Shown: positions 1 to 14,141 of the stretch, piece by piece | How positions within the stretch are numbered: position 1 is the first letter of the stretch | Layout: every line of letters starts with the position of its first letter | Notes under the pieces: generated by a model | Seen by the model: only the letters and a program-made list of their open reading frames with translations | What the model was told of the DNA's origin: nothing | The model's database searches: none | Assembly (NCBI GenBank): GCA_964247055.1 | Contig: OZ176051.1 | Span: 682,001-746,000, forward strand | Direction of reading: 5' to 3' | Source of the DNA: Paragordius varius | Taxonomy: Eukaryota > Nematomorpha | Length of the DNA stretch: 64,000 nucleotides | Made by a program: the position numbers and the translations under genes

Positions 1-3000
1 AAATAATGTATTAAACTAGTCGCATCAATACTCAAGCTAAAACATTGTCCTTAAAAATCGGATATTGATCACCGGTGAACAAAACTATTTTTTATACCGT
101 CTCTTAGTAAGACTACATCAAAATATAGAGATAGTTTGACAAACTCTTTCATATCCGATTTTTACAACGATACTTTAAAAATTAATGTATAAAACTAGTC
201 GTATCAATAAATCGCATCAATACTCAAGTTAAACTTTCTCCTTAAAAATCGGATATTGGTCACCGGTGAACAAAATTATTTTTTATACATTCTCTTAGTA
301 AGACTACATCAAAATATAGAGATAGTTTGACAAACTCTTTCATATCCGATTTTTACAACGATACTTTAAAAATTAATGTATAAAACTAGTCGTATCAATA
401 AATCGCATCAATACTCAAGTTAAACTTTCTCCTTAAAAATCGGATATTGGTCACCGGTGAACAAAATTATTTTTTATACATTCTCTTAGTAAGACTACAT
501 CAAAATATAGAGGTTTGACAAACTCTTTCATATCCGATTTTTACAACGATACTTTAAAAATTAATGTGTTAAACTAGTCGCATCAATACTCAAGTTAAAC
601 TTTGTCCTCAAAAATCAGATATTGGTCATAGGTGAACAAAATTATTTTTTATACATTCTCTTAGTAAGACTACATCAAAATATAGGGATAGTTTGATAAA
701 CTCTTTAATATCCAATTTTTACAACGATACTGTAAAAATTAATGTATAAAACTAGTCGCATCCATACTCAAGTTAAACTTTGTCCTTAAAAATCGAATAT
801 TGGTCACCGGTGAACAAAATTATTTTTTATACATTCTCTTAGTAAGACTACATCAAAATATAGAGATAGTTTGACAAACTCTTTCATATCCGTTTTTACA
901 ACGATACTTTAAAAATTAATGTGAACTAGTCGCATCAATACTCAAGTTAAACTTTGTCCTTAAAAATCGGATATTCGTCACCGGTGAACAAAATTATTTT
1001 TTATACATTCTCTTAGTAAGACTACATCAAAATATAGAGATAGTTTGGTAAACTGTTTCATATCCGATTTTTACAACGATACTTTAAAAATTAATGTATA
1101 AAACTAGTCGCATCAATACTCAAGTTAAACTTTGTCCTTAAAAATCGAATATTGGTCACCGGTGAACAAAATTATTTTTTATACATTCTCTTAGTAAGAC
1201 TACATCAAAATATAGAGATAGTTTGACAAACTCTTTCATATACGATTTTTACAACGATACTTTAAAAATTAATGTGTTAAACTAGTCGCATCAATACTCA
1301 AGTTAAACTTTGTCCTTAAAAATCAGATATTGGTCACCGGTGAACAAATTTTTTATACATTCTCTTAGTAAGACTACATCAAAATATAGAGATAGTTTGA
1401 CAAACTCTTTCATATCCGATTTTTACAAGGATACTTTAAAAATTATGGTATTAAACCAGTCGCATCAATACTCAAGTTAAACTTTGTCCTTAAAAATCGG
1501 ATATTGGTCACGGTGAACAAAATTATTTTTTATACATTCTCTTAGTAAGACTACATCAAAATATAGAGATAATTTGGCAAACTGTTTCATATCCGATTTT
1601 TACAACGATACTTTAAAAATTAATGTATAAAATTAGTCGCATCAATACTCAAATTAAACTCTGTCCTTAAAAATCGAATATTGGTCACCGGTGAACAAAA
1701 TTATTTTTTATATATTCTCTTAGTAAGACTACATCAAAATATAGAAATAGTTTGACAAACTCTTTCATATCCGATTTTTACAACGATACTTTAAAAATTA
1801 ATGTATTAAACTAGTCGCATCAATACTCAAGCTAAAACATTGTCCTTAAAAATCGGATATTGGTCACCGGTGAACAAAACTATTTTTTATACCGTATCTT
1901 AGTAAGACTACATCAAAATATAGAGATAGTTTGACAAACTCTTTCATATCCGATTTTTACAACGATACTTTAAAAATTAATGTATAAAACTAGTCGTATC
2001 AATAAATCGCATCAATACTCAAGTTAAACTTTCTCCTTAAAAATCGGATATTGGTCACCGGTGAACAAAATTATTTTTTATACATTCTCTTAGTAAGACT
2101 ACATCAAAATATAGAGATAGTTTGACAAACTCTTTCATATCCGATTTTTACAAGGATACTTTAAAAATTATGGTATTAAACCAGTCGCATCAATACTCAA
2201 GTTAAACTTTGTCCTTAAAAATCGGATATTGGTCACGGTGAACAAAATTATTTTTTATACATTCTCTTAGTAAGACTACATCAAAATATAGAGATAATTT
2301 GGCAAACTGTTTCATATCCGATTTTTACAACGATACTTTAAAAATTAATGTATAAAATTAGTCGCATCAATACTCAAATTAAACTCTGTCCTTAAAAATC
2401 GAATATTGGTCACCGGTGAACAAAATTATTTTTTATACATTCTCTTAGTAAGACTACATCAAAATATAGAAATAGTTTGACAAACTCTTTCATATCCGAT
2501 TTTTACAACGATACTTTAAAAATTAATGTATTAAACTAGTCGCATCAATACTCAAGCTAAAACATTGTCCTTAAAAATCGGATATTGGTCACCGGTGAAC
2601 AAAACTATTTTTTATACCGTCTCTTAGTAAGACTACATCAAAATATAGAGATAGTTTGACAAACTCTTTCATATCCGATTTTTACAACGATACTTTAAAA
2701 ATTAATGTATAAAACTAGTCGTATCAATAAATCGCATCAATACTCAAGTTAAACTTTCTCCTTAAAAATCGGATATTGGTCACCGGTGAACAAAATTATT
2801 TTTTATACATTCTCTTAGTAAGACTACATCAAAATATAGAGATAGTTTGACAAACTCTTTCATATCCGATTTTTACAACGATACTTTAAAAATTAATGTG
2901 TTAAACTAGTCGCATCAATACTCAAGTTAAACTTTGTCCTCAAAAATCGGATATTGGTCACCGGTGAACAAAATTATTTTTATACATTCTCTTAGTAAGA

Positions 3001-3869
3001 CTACATCAAAATATAGAGATAGTTTGACAAACTCTTTCATATCCGATTTTTACAACGATACTTTAAAAATTATGGTATTAAACCAGTCGCATCAATACTC
3101 AAGTTAAACTTTGTCCTTAAAAATCGGATATTGGTCACCGGTGAACAAAATTATTTTTTATACATTCTCTTAGTAAGACTACATCAAAATATAGAGATAG
3201 TTTGACAAACTCTTTCATATCCGATTTTTACAACGATACTTTAAAAATTAATGTATAAAACTAGTCGTATCAATAAATCGCATCAATACTCAAGCTAAAC
3301 TTTCTCCTTAAAAATCGGATATTGGTCACCGGTGAACAAAATTATTTTTTATACATTCTCTTAGTAAGAGTACATCAAAATATAGAGATAGTTTGACAAA
3401 CTCTTTCATATCCGATTTTTACAACGATACTTTAAAAATTAATGTGTTAAACTAGTTGCATCAATACTCAAGTTAAACTTTGTCCTCAAAAATCAGATAT
3501 TGGTCATAGGTGAACAAAATTATTTTTTATACATTCTCTTAGTAAGACTACATCAAAATATAGAGATAGTTTGACAAACTCTTTCATATCCGATTTTTAC
3601 AACGATACTGTAAAAATTAATGTATAAAACTAGTCGCATCAATACTCAAGTTAAACTTTGTCCTTAAAAATCGAATATTGGTCACCGGTGAACAAAATTA
3701 TTTTTTATACATTCTCTTAATAAGACTACATCAAAATATAGAGATAGTTTGACAAACTCTTTCATATCCGATTTTTACAACGATACTTTAAAAATTAATG
3801 TGTTAAACTAGTCGCATCAATACTCAAGTTATACTTTGTCCTTAAAAATCTGATATTCGTCACCGGTGA
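1..3869 (+). repeat. Left-edge zone: mixed short and long monomers
   Basis: This zone has no gene. It is a mixture of 178- and 191-bp monomers marked by the variants GCTAAAACATTGTCC (near 36, 1830, 2556), CCTCAAAAATCAGATATTGG (near 606, 3484), TATAGAGGTTTG (near 507), GGTCACGGTG (two bases lost, near 1508 and 2233), and the TGTGTTAAACTAG junction. The same marker set returns in the same order about 10 kb further on, so this zone is one copy of a displaced duplication. The window starts inside it. Confidence 0.9.
1360..2890 (+). repeat. 725-bp four-monomer tandem duplication
   Basis: The marker ATATTGGTCACGGTG (two bases missing from the palindrome) falls at 1501 and 2226, 725 bp apart, equal to three 178-bp monomers plus one of 191. 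Accompanying markers repeat at the same offset: TACAAGGATAC, TAAAATTAGTCGC with CAAATTAAACTCTG, and the GCTAAAACATTGTCC monomer. Edges are approximate, where marker agreement stops. Confidence 0.88.
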
Positions 3870-6720
3870 ACAAAATTATTTTTTATACATTCTCTTAGTA
3901 AGACTACATCAAAATATAGAGATAGTTTGACAAACTCTTTCATATCCGATTTTTACAACGATACTTTAAAAATTATGGTATTAAACCAGTCGCATCAATA
4001 CTCAAGTTAAGCTTTGTCCTTAAAAATCGGATATTGGTCATCGGTGAACAAAATTATTTTTTATACATTCTCTTAGTAAGACTACATCAAAATATAGAGA
4101 TAGTTTGACAAACTCTTTCATATCCGATTTTTACAACGATACTTTAAAAATTATGGTATTAAACCAGTCGCATCAATACTCAAGTTAAACTTTGTCCTTA
4201 AAAATCGGATATTGGTCACCGGTGAACAAAATTATTTTTTATACATTCTCTTAGTAAGACTACATCAAAATATAGAGATAATTTGACAAACTCTTTCATA
4301 TCCGATTTTTACAACGATACTTTAAAAATTAATGTATAAAACTAGGCGTATCAATTAATCGCATCAATACTCAAGTTAAACTTTGTCCTTAAAAATCGAA
4401 TATTGGTCACCGGTGAACAAAATTATTTTTTATACATTCTCTTAGTAAGACTACATCGAAATATAGAGATAGTTTGACAAACTCTTTCATATCCGATTTT
4501 TACAACGATACTTTAAAAATTAATGTGTTAAACTAGTCGCATCAATACTCAAGTTAAACTTTGTCCTTAAAAATCGGATATTGGTCACCGGTGAACAAAA
4601 TTATTTTTTATACATTCTCTTAGTAAGACTACATCAAAATATAGAGATAGTTTGACAAACTATTTCATATCCGATTTTTACAACGATACTTTAAAAATTA
4701 TGGTATTAAACCAGTCCGATCAATACTCAAGTTAAACTTTGTCCTTAAAAATCGGATATTGGTCACCGGTGAACAAAATTATTTTTTATACATTCTCTTA
4801 GTAAGACTACATCAAAATATAGAGATAGTTTGACAAACTCTTTCATATCCGATTTTTACAACGATACTTTAAAAATTAATGTATAAAACTAGTCGTATCA
4901 ATTAATCGCATGAATACTCAAGTTAAACTTTCTCCTTAAAAATCGGATATTGGTCACCGGTGAACAAAATTATTTTTTATACATTCTCTTAGTAAGACTA
5001 CATCAAAATATAGAGATAGTTTGACAAACTCTTTCATATCCGATTTTTACAACGATACTTTAAAAATTATGGTATTAAACCAGTCGCATCAATACTCAAG
5101 TTAAACTTTGTCCTTAAAAATCGGATATTGGTCACCGGTGAACAACATTATTTTTTATACATTCTCTTAGTAAGACTACATCAAAATATAGAGATAGTTT
5201 GACAAACTCTTTCATATCCGATTTTTACAACGATACTTTAAAAATTATGGTATTAAACCAGTCGCATCAATACTCAAGTTAAACTTTGTCCTTAAAAATC
5301 GGATATTGGTCACCGGTGAACAAAATTATTTTTTATACATTCTCTTAGTAAGACTACATCAAAATATAGAGATAGTTTGACAAACTCTTTCATATCCGAT
5401 TTTTACAACGATACTTTAAAAATTATGGTATTAAACCAGTCGCATCAATACTCAAGTTAAACTTTGTCCTTAAAAATCGGATATTGGTCACCGGTGAACA
5501 AAATTATTTTTTATACATTCTCTTAGTAAGACTACATCAAAATATAGAGATAATTTGACAAACTCTTTCATATCCGATTTTTACAACGATACTTTAAAAA
5601 TTAATGTATAAAACTAGGCGTATCAATTAATCGCATCAATACTCAAGTTAAACTTTGTCCTTAAAAATCGAATATTGGTCACCGGTGAACAAAATTATTT
5701 TTTATACATTCTCTTAGTAAGACTACATCAAAATATAGAGATAGTTTGACAAACTCTTTCATATCCGATTTTTACAACGATACTTTAAAAATTAATGTGT
5801 TAAACTAGTCGCATCAATACTCAAGTTAAACTTTGTGCTTAAAAATCGGATATTGGTCACCGGTGAACAAAATTATTTTTTATACATTCTCTTAGTAAGA
5901 CTACATCAAAATATAGAGATAGTTTGACAAACTCTTTCATATCCGATTTTTACAACGATACTTTAAAAATTATGGTATTAAACCAGTCCGATCAATACTC
6001 AAGTAAAACTTTGTCCTTAAAAATCGGATATTGGTCACCGGTGAACAAAATTATTTTTTATACATTCTCTTAGTAAGACTACATCAAAATATAGAGATAG
6101 TTTGACAAACTCTTTCATATCCGATTTTTACAACGATACTTTAAAAATTAATGTATAAAACTAGTCGTATCAATAAATCGCATGAATACTCAAGTTAAAC
6201 TTTCTCCTTAAAAATCGGATATTGGTCACCGGTGAACAAAATTATTTTTTATACATTCTCTTAGTAAGACTACATCAAAATATAGAGATAGTTTGACAAA
6301 CTCTTTCATATCCGATTTTTACAACGATACTTTAAAAATTATGGTATTAAACCAGTCGCATCAATACTCAAGTTAAACTTTGTCCATAAAAATCGGATAT
6401 TGGTCACCGGTGAACAACATTATTTTTTATACATTCTCTTAGTAAGACTACATCAAAATATAGAGATAGTTTGACAAACTCTTTCATATCCGATTTTTAC
6501 AACGATACTTTAAAAATTATGGTATTAAACCAGTCGCATCAATACTCAAGTTAAACTTTGTCCTTAAAAATCGGATATTGGTCACCGGTGAACAAAATTA
6601 TTTTTTATACATTCTCTTAGTAAGACTACATCAAAATATAGAGATAGTTTGACAAACTCTTTCATATCCGATTTTTACAACGATACTTTAAAAATTATGG
6701 TATTAAACCAGTCGCATCAA
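3870..6720 (+). repeat. 1272-bp seven-monomer tandem repeat (about 2.2 copies)
   Basis: Three rare markers share one offset of 1272 bp: ACTAGGCGTATCAATTAATC at 4341 and 5613, CCAGTCCGATC at 4711 and 5983, and AACAACATTATT at 5141 and 6413. The offset equals five 178-bp plus two 191-bp monomers exactly. The two copies differ only by isolated substitutions, for example TTGTGCTTAAAA near 5836 in the second. Outer edges are approximate. Confidence 0.9.
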
Positions 6721-8839
6721 TACACAAGTTAAACTTTTTCCTTAAAAATCGGATATTGGTCACCGGTGAACAAAATTATTTTCTATACATTCTCTTAGTA
6801 AGACTACATCAAAATATAGAGATAGTTTGACAAACTCTTTCATATCCGATTTTTACAACGATACTTTAAAAATTATGGTATTAAACCATATGCATCAATA
6901 CTCAAGTTAAATTTTGTCCTTAAAAATCGGATATTGGTCACCGGTGAACAAAATAATTTTTTATACATTCTCTTAGTAAGACTACATCAAAATATAGAGA
7001 TAATTTGACAAACTCTTTCATATCCGATTTTTACAACGATACTTTAAAAATTATGGTATTAAACCTGTCGCATCAATACTCAAGTTAAACTTTGTCGTTA
7101 AAAATCAGATATTGGTCACCGGTGAACAAAACTATTTTTTTTACATTCTCTTAGTAAGACTACATCAAAATATAGAGATAGTTTGACAAACTCTTTCATA
7201 TCCGATTTTTACAACGATACTTTAAAAATTATGGTATTAAACCAGTCGCATCAATACACAAGTTAAACTTTGTCCTTAAAAATCAGATATTGATCACCGG
7301 TGAACTAAATAATTTTTTATACATTCTCTTAGTAAGACTACATATAAAAATATAGAGATAGTTTGACAAACTCTTTCATATCCGATTTTTACAACGATAC
7401 TTTAAAAATTATGGTATTAAACCATATGCATCAATACTCAAGTTAAACTTTCTCCTTAAAAATCGGATATTGATCACCGGTGAACAAAATAATTTTTTAT
7501 ACATTCTCTTAGTAAGACTACATATAAAAATATAGAGATAGTTTGACAAACTCTTTCATATCCGATTTTTACAACGATACTTTAAAAATTATGGTATTAA
7601 ACCAGTCGCATCAATACTCAAGTTAAACTTTGTCGTTAAAAATCAGATATTGGTCACCGGTGAACAAAACTATTTTTTTTACATTCTCTTAGTAGGACTA
7701 CATCAAAATATAGAGATAGTTTGGCAAACTGTTTCATATCCGATTTTTACAACGATACTTTAAAAATTAATGTATAAAACTAGTCGTATCAATAAATCGC
7801 ATCAATACTCAAGTTAAACTTTCTCCTTAAAAATCGGATATTGATCACCGGTGAACAAAATAATTTTTTACACATTCTCTTAGTAAGACTACATATAAAA
7901 ATATAGAGATAGTTTGACAAACTCTTTCATATCCGATTTTTACAACGATACTTTAAAAATTATGGTATTAAACCATATGCATCAATACTCAAGTTAAACT
8001 TTGTCCTTAAAAATCGGATATTTATCACCGGTGAACAAAATTATTTTTTATACATTCTCTTAGTAAGACTACATCAAAATATAGAGATAGTTTGACAAAC
8101 TCTTTCATATCCGATTTTTACAAAGATACTTTAAAAATTATGGTATTAAACCAGTCGCATCAATACTCAAGTTAAACTTTGTCCTTAAAAATCGGATATT
8201 GGTCACCGGTGAACAAAACTATTTTTTTTACATTCTCTTAGTAAGACTACATCAAAATATAGAGATTATTTGACAAACTCTTTCATATCCGATTTTTACA
8301 ACGATACTTTAAAAATTAATGTATAAAACTAGTCGCATCAATACTCAAGTTAAATTGTCCTTAAAAATCGGATATTGGTCACCGGTGAACAAAATTATAT
8401 TTTATACATTCTCTTAGTAAGACTACATCAAAATATAGAGATAATTTGACAAACTCTTTCATATCCGATTTTTACAACGATAATTTAAAAATTAATGTAT
8501 AAAACTAGGCGTATCAATTAATCGCATCAATACTCAAGTTAAACTTTGTGCTTAAAAATCGAATATTGGTCACCGGTGAACAAAATTATTTTTTATACAT
8601 TCTCTTAGTAAGACTACATCAAAATATAGAAATAGTTTGACAAACTCTTTCATATCCGATTTTTGCAACGATACTTTAAAAATTAATGTATTAAAGTAGT
8701 CGCATCAATACTCAAGCTAAAACATTGTCCTTAAAAATCGGATATTGATCACCGGTGAACAAAATTATTTTTTATACATTCTCTTAGTAAGACTACACCA
8801 AAATATAGAGATAATTTGACAAACTCTTTCATATCCGAT
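6721..8839 (+). repeat. Zone rich in CCATATGCATC and CATATAAAAATATAG variants
   Basis: This gene-free zone introduces two variants missing to its left: the CCATATGCATC junction (creating an NdeI-like CATATG) and CATATAAAAATATAG in place of CATCAAAATATAG. Its right part, about 7990-8720, carries an ordered marker set (ATATTTATCACC, TACAAAGATAC, GATTATTTGAC, TTAAATTGTCC, GATAATTTAAAA, TTTTTGCAACG) that recurs at 18.3-19.0 kb with an offset near 10.3 kb. Confidence 0.85.
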
Positions 8840-9905
8840 TTTTACAACGATACTTTTAAAATTAATGTATAAAACTAGGCGTATCAATTAATCGCATCAA
8901 TACTCAAGTTAAACTTTGTCCTTAAAAATCGGATATTGGTCACCGGTGAACAAAATTATTTTTTATACATTCTCTTAGTAGGACTACATCAAAATATAGA
9001 GATAGTTTCGCAAACTGTTTCATATCCAATTTTTACAACGATACTTTAAAAAATAATGTATAAAACTAGTCGCATCAATACTCAAGTTAAACTTTGTCCT
9101 TAAAAATCGGATATTGGTCACCGGTGAACAAAATTATTTTTTATACATTCTCTTAGTAAGACTACATCAAAATATAGAGATAATTTGACAAACTCTTTCA
9201 TATCCGATTTTTACAACGATACTTTAAAAATTAATGTATAAAACTAGGCGTATCAATTAATCGCATCAATACTCAAGTTAAACTTTGTCCTTAAAAATCG
9301 GATATTGGTCACCGGTGAACAAAATTATTTTTTATACATTCTCTTAGTAGGACTACATCAAAATATAGAGATAGTTTTGCAAACTGTTTCATATCCGATT
9401 TTTACAACGATACTTTAAAAATTAATGTATAAAACTAGGCGTATCAATTAATCGCATCAATACTCAAGTTAAACTTTGTCCTTAAAAATCGGATATTGGT
9501 CACCGGTGAACAAAATTATTTTTTATACATTCTCTTAGTAGGACTACATCAAAATATAGAGATAGTTTCGCAAACTGTTTCATATCCAATTTTTACAACG
9601 ATACTTTAAAAAATAATGTATAAAACTAGTCGCATCAATACTCAAGTTAAACTTTGTCCTTAAAAATCGGATATTGGTCACCGGTGAACAAAATTATTTT
9701 TTATACATTCTCTTAGTAAGACTACATCAAAATATAGAGATAATTTGACAAACTCTTTCATATCCGATTTTTACAACGATACTTTAAAAATTAATGTATA
9801 AAACTAGGCGTATCAATTAATCGCATCAATACTCAAGTTAAACTTTGTCCTTAAAAATCGGATATTGGTCACCGGTGAACAAAATTATTTTTTATACATT
9901 CTCTT
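8840..9905 (+). repeat. 560-bp three-monomer tandem duplication
   Basis: GATAGTTTCGCAAACTG, followed by CCAATTTTT and AAAAAATAATG, occurs at 9001 and again at 9561. The offset of 560 bp equals one 178-bp plus two 191-bp monomers. Agreement runs from about 8840/9400 to about 9345/9905. This is the smallest clearly bounded multimer of the left third. Confidence 0.88.
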
Positions 9906-9979
9906 AGTAAGACTACATCAAAATATAGAAATAGTTTGACAAACTCTTTCATATCCGATTTTTACAACGATACTTTAAA

Positions 9980-12900
9980 AATTAATGTATTAAACTAGTC
10001 GCATCAATACTCAAGCTAAAACATTGTCCTTAAAAATCGGATATTGATCACCGGTGAACAAAACTATTTTTTATACCGTCTCTTAGTAATACTACATCAA
10101 AATATAGAGATAGTTTGACAAACTCTTTCATATCCGATTTTTACAACGATACTTTAAAAATTAATGTATAAAACTAGTCGTATCAATAAATCGCATCAAT
10201 ACTCAAGTTAAACTTTCTCCTTAAAAATCGGATATTGGTCACCTTGAACAAAATTATTTTTTATACATTCTCTTAGTAAGACTACATCAAAATATAGAGA
10301 TAGTTTGACAAACTCTTTCATATCCGATTTTTACAACGATACTTTAAAAATTAATGTATAAAACTAGTCGTATCAATAAATCGCATCAATACTCAAGTTA
10401 AACTTTCTCCTTAAAAATCGGATATTGGTCACCGGTGAACAAAATAATTTTTTATACATTCTCTTAGTAAGACTACATCAAAATATAGAGGTTTGACAAA
10501 CTCTTTCATATCCGATTTTTACAACGATACTTTAAAAATTTATGTGTTAAACTAGTCGCATCAATACTCAAGTTAAACTTTGTCCTCAAAAACCAGATAT
10601 TGGTCATAGGTGAACAAAATTATTTTTTATACATTCTCTTAGTAAGACTACATCAAAATATAGAGATAGTTTGATAAACTCTTTAATATCCAATTTTTAC
10701 AACGATACTGTAAAAATTAATGTATAAAACTAGTCGCATCAATACTCAAGTTAAACTTTGTCCTTAAAAATCGAATATTGGTCACCGGTGAACAAAATTA
10801 TTTTTTATACATTCTCTTAGTAAGACTACATCAAAATATAGAGATAGTTTGACAAACTCTTTCATATCCGTTTTTACAACGATACTTTAAAAATTAATGT
10901 GTTAAACTAGTCGCATCAATACTCAAGTTATACTTTGTCCTTAAAAATCGGATATTCGTCACCGGTGAACAAAATTATTTTTTATACATTCTCTTAGTAA
11001 GACTACATCAAAATATAGAGATAGTTTGACAAACTCTTTCATATACGATTTTTACAACTATACTTTAAAAATTAATGTGTTAAACTAGTCGCATCAATAC
11101 TCAAGTTAAACTTTGTCCTTAAAAATCAGATATTGGTCACCGGTGAACAAAATTATTTTTTATACATTCTCTTAGTACGACTACATCAAAATATAGAGAT
11201 AGTTTGACAAACTCTTTCATATCCGATTTTTACAAGGATACTTTAAAAATTATGGTATTAAACCAGTCGCATCAATACTCAAGTTAAACTTTGTCCTTAA
11301 AAATCGGATATTGGTCACGGTGAACAAAATTATTTTTTATACATTCTCTTAGTAAGACTACATCAAAATATAGAGATAATTTGGCAAACTGTTTCATATC
11401 CGATTTTTACGATACTTTAAAAATTAATGTATAAAATTAGTCGCATCAATACTCAAATTAAACTCTGTCCTTAAAAATCGGATATTGGTCACCGGTGAAC
11501 AAAATTATTTTTTATACATTCTCTTAGTAAGACTACATCAAAATATAGAGGTTTGACAAACTCTTTCATATCCGATTTTTACAACGATACTTTAAAAATT
11601 AATGTGTTAAACTAGTCGCATCAATACTCAAGTTAAACTTTGTCCTCAAAAATCAGATATTGGTCATAGGTGAACAAAATTATTTTTTATACATTCTCTT
11701 AGTAAGACTACATCAAAATATAGAGATAGTTTGATAAACTCTTTAATATCCAATTTTTACAACGATACTGTAAAAATTAATGTATAAAACTAGTCGCATC
11801 AATACTCAAGTTAAACTTTGTCCTTAAAAATCGAATATTGGTCACCGGTGAACAAAATTATTTTTTATACATTCTCTTAGTAAGACTACATCAAAATATA
11901 GAGATAGTTTGACAAACTCTTTCATATCCGTTTTTACAACGATACTTTAAAAATTAATGTGTTAAACTAGTCGCATCAATACTCAAGTTATACTTTGTCC
12001 TTAAAAATCGGATATTCGTCACCGGTGAACAAAATTATTTTTTATACATTCTCTTAGTAAGACTACATCAAAATATAGAGATAGTTTGGCAAACTGTTTC
12101 ATATCCGATTTTTACAACGATACTTTAAAAATTAATGTATAAAACTAGTCGCATCAATACTCAAGTTAAACTCTGTCCTTAAAAATCGAATATTGGTCAC
12201 CGGTGAACAAAATTATTTTTTATACATTCTCTTAGTAAGACTACATCAAAATATAGAGATAGTTTGACAAACTCTTTCATATACGATTTTTACAACGATA
12301 CTTTAAAAATTAATGTGTTAAACTAGTCGCATCAATACTCAAGTTAAACTTTGTCCTTAAAAATCAGATATTGGTCACCGGTGAACAAAATTATTTTTTA
12401 TACATTCTCTTAGTAAGACTACATCAAAATATAGAGATAGTTTGACAAACTCTTTCATATCCGATTTTTACAAGGATACTTTAAAAATTATGGTATTAAA
12501 CCAGTCGCATCAATACTCAAGTTAAACTTTGTCCTTAAAAATCGGATATTGGTCACGGTGAACAAAATTATTTTTTATACATTCTCTTAGTAAGACTACA
12601 TCAAAATATAGAGATAATTTGGCAAACTGTTTCATATCCGATTTTTACAACGATACTTTAAAAATTAATGTATAAAATTAGTCGCATCAATACTCAAATT
12701 AAACTCTGTCCTTAAAAATCGAATATTGGTCACCGGTGAACAAAATTATTTTTTATACATTCTCTTAGTAAGACTACATCAAAATATAGAAATAGTTTGA
12801 CAAACTCTTTCATATCCGATTTTTACAACGATACTTTAAAAATTAATGTATTAAACTAGTCGCATCAATACTCAAGCTAAAACATTGTCCTTAAAAATCG

Positions 12901-13380
12901 GATATTGGTCACCGGTGAACAAAACTATTTTTTATACCGTCTCTTAGTAAGACTACATCAAAATATAGAGATAGTTTGACAAACTCTTTCATATCCGATT
13001 TTTACAACGATACTTTAAAAATTAATGTATAAAACTAGTCGTATCAATAAATCGCATCAATACTCAAGTTAAACTTTCTCCTTAAAAATTATTGGTCACC
13101 GGTGAACAAAATTATTTTTTATACATTCTCTTAGTAAGACTACATCAAAATATAGAGATAGTTTGACAAACTCTTTCATATCCGATTTTTACAACGATAC
13201 TTTAAAAATTAATGTGTTAAACTAGTCGCATCAATACTCAAGTTAAACTTTGTCCTCAAAAATCAGATATTGGTCATAGGTGAACAAAATTATTTTTTAT
13301 ACATTCTCTTAGTAAGACTACATCAAAATATAGAGATAGTTTGACAAACTCTTTTATATCCGATTTTTACAACGATACTT
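9980..13380 (+). repeat. Displaced second copy of the left-edge zone
   Basis: Markers of the left edge reappear in order with an offset of about 9979 bp: GCTAAAACATTG, two long monomers, TATAGAGGTTTG, CATAGGTGAAC, TAATATCCAATTTTT, ATATCCGTTTTTAC. Further in, the offset becomes about 11041 (CATATACGATTTTT at 1241 and 12282). The increase is explained by an extra internal duplication here, TATAGAGGTTTG at 10488 and 11548, 1060 bp apart. The first pass here also lacks one monomer that the second pass keeps, giving a 1238-bp spacing for CATATACG (11044 and 12282). Confidence 0.85.
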
Positions 13381-14141
13381 TAAAAATTAATGTGTTAAAC
13401 TAGTCGCATCAATACTCAAGTTAAACTTTGTCCTCAAAAATCAGATATTGGTCATAGGTGAACAAAATTATTTTTTATACATTCTCTTAGTAAGACTACA
13501 TCAAAATATAGAGATAGTTTTACAAACTCTTTTATATCCGATTTTTACAACGATACTTTAAAAATTAATGTGTTAAACTAGTCGCATCAATACTAAAGTT
13601 AAACTTTGTCCTTAAAAATCGGATATTGGTCACCGGTGAACAAAATTATTTTTTATACATTCTCTTAGTAAGACTGCATCAAAATATAGAGATAATTTGA
13701 CAAACTCTTTCATATCCGATTTTTACAACGATACTTTAAAAATTAATGTATAAAACTAGGAGTATCAATTAATCGCATCATTACTCAAGTTAAACTTTGT
13801 CCTTAAAAATCGAATATTGGTCACCGGTGAACAAAATTATTTTTTATACATTCTCTTAGTAAGACTACATCAAAATATAGAGATAGTTTGACAAACTCTT
13901 TCATATCCGATTTTTACAACGATACTTTAAAAATTAATGTATAAAACTAGGCGTATCAATTAATCGCATCATTACTCAAGTTAAACTTTGTCCTTAAAAA
14001 TCGAATATTGGTCACCGGTGAACAAAATTATTTTTTATACATTCTCTTAGTAAGACTACATCAAAATATAGAGATAGTTTGACAAACTCTTTCATATCCG
14101 ATTTTTACAACGATACTTTAAAAATTAATGTGTTAAACTAG
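13381..14141 (+). repeat. Monomer-level duplications between two larger blocks
   Basis: This short stretch, and the monomer just before it, show the smallest scale of turnover. Two neighbouring monomers share CCTCAAAAATCAGATATTGG with CATAGGTGAAC near 13254-13280 and 13433-13460. Two neighbouring long monomers share CAATTAATCGCATCATTACT near 13767 and 13958, 191 bp apart. No gene is present. Confidence 0.75.
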
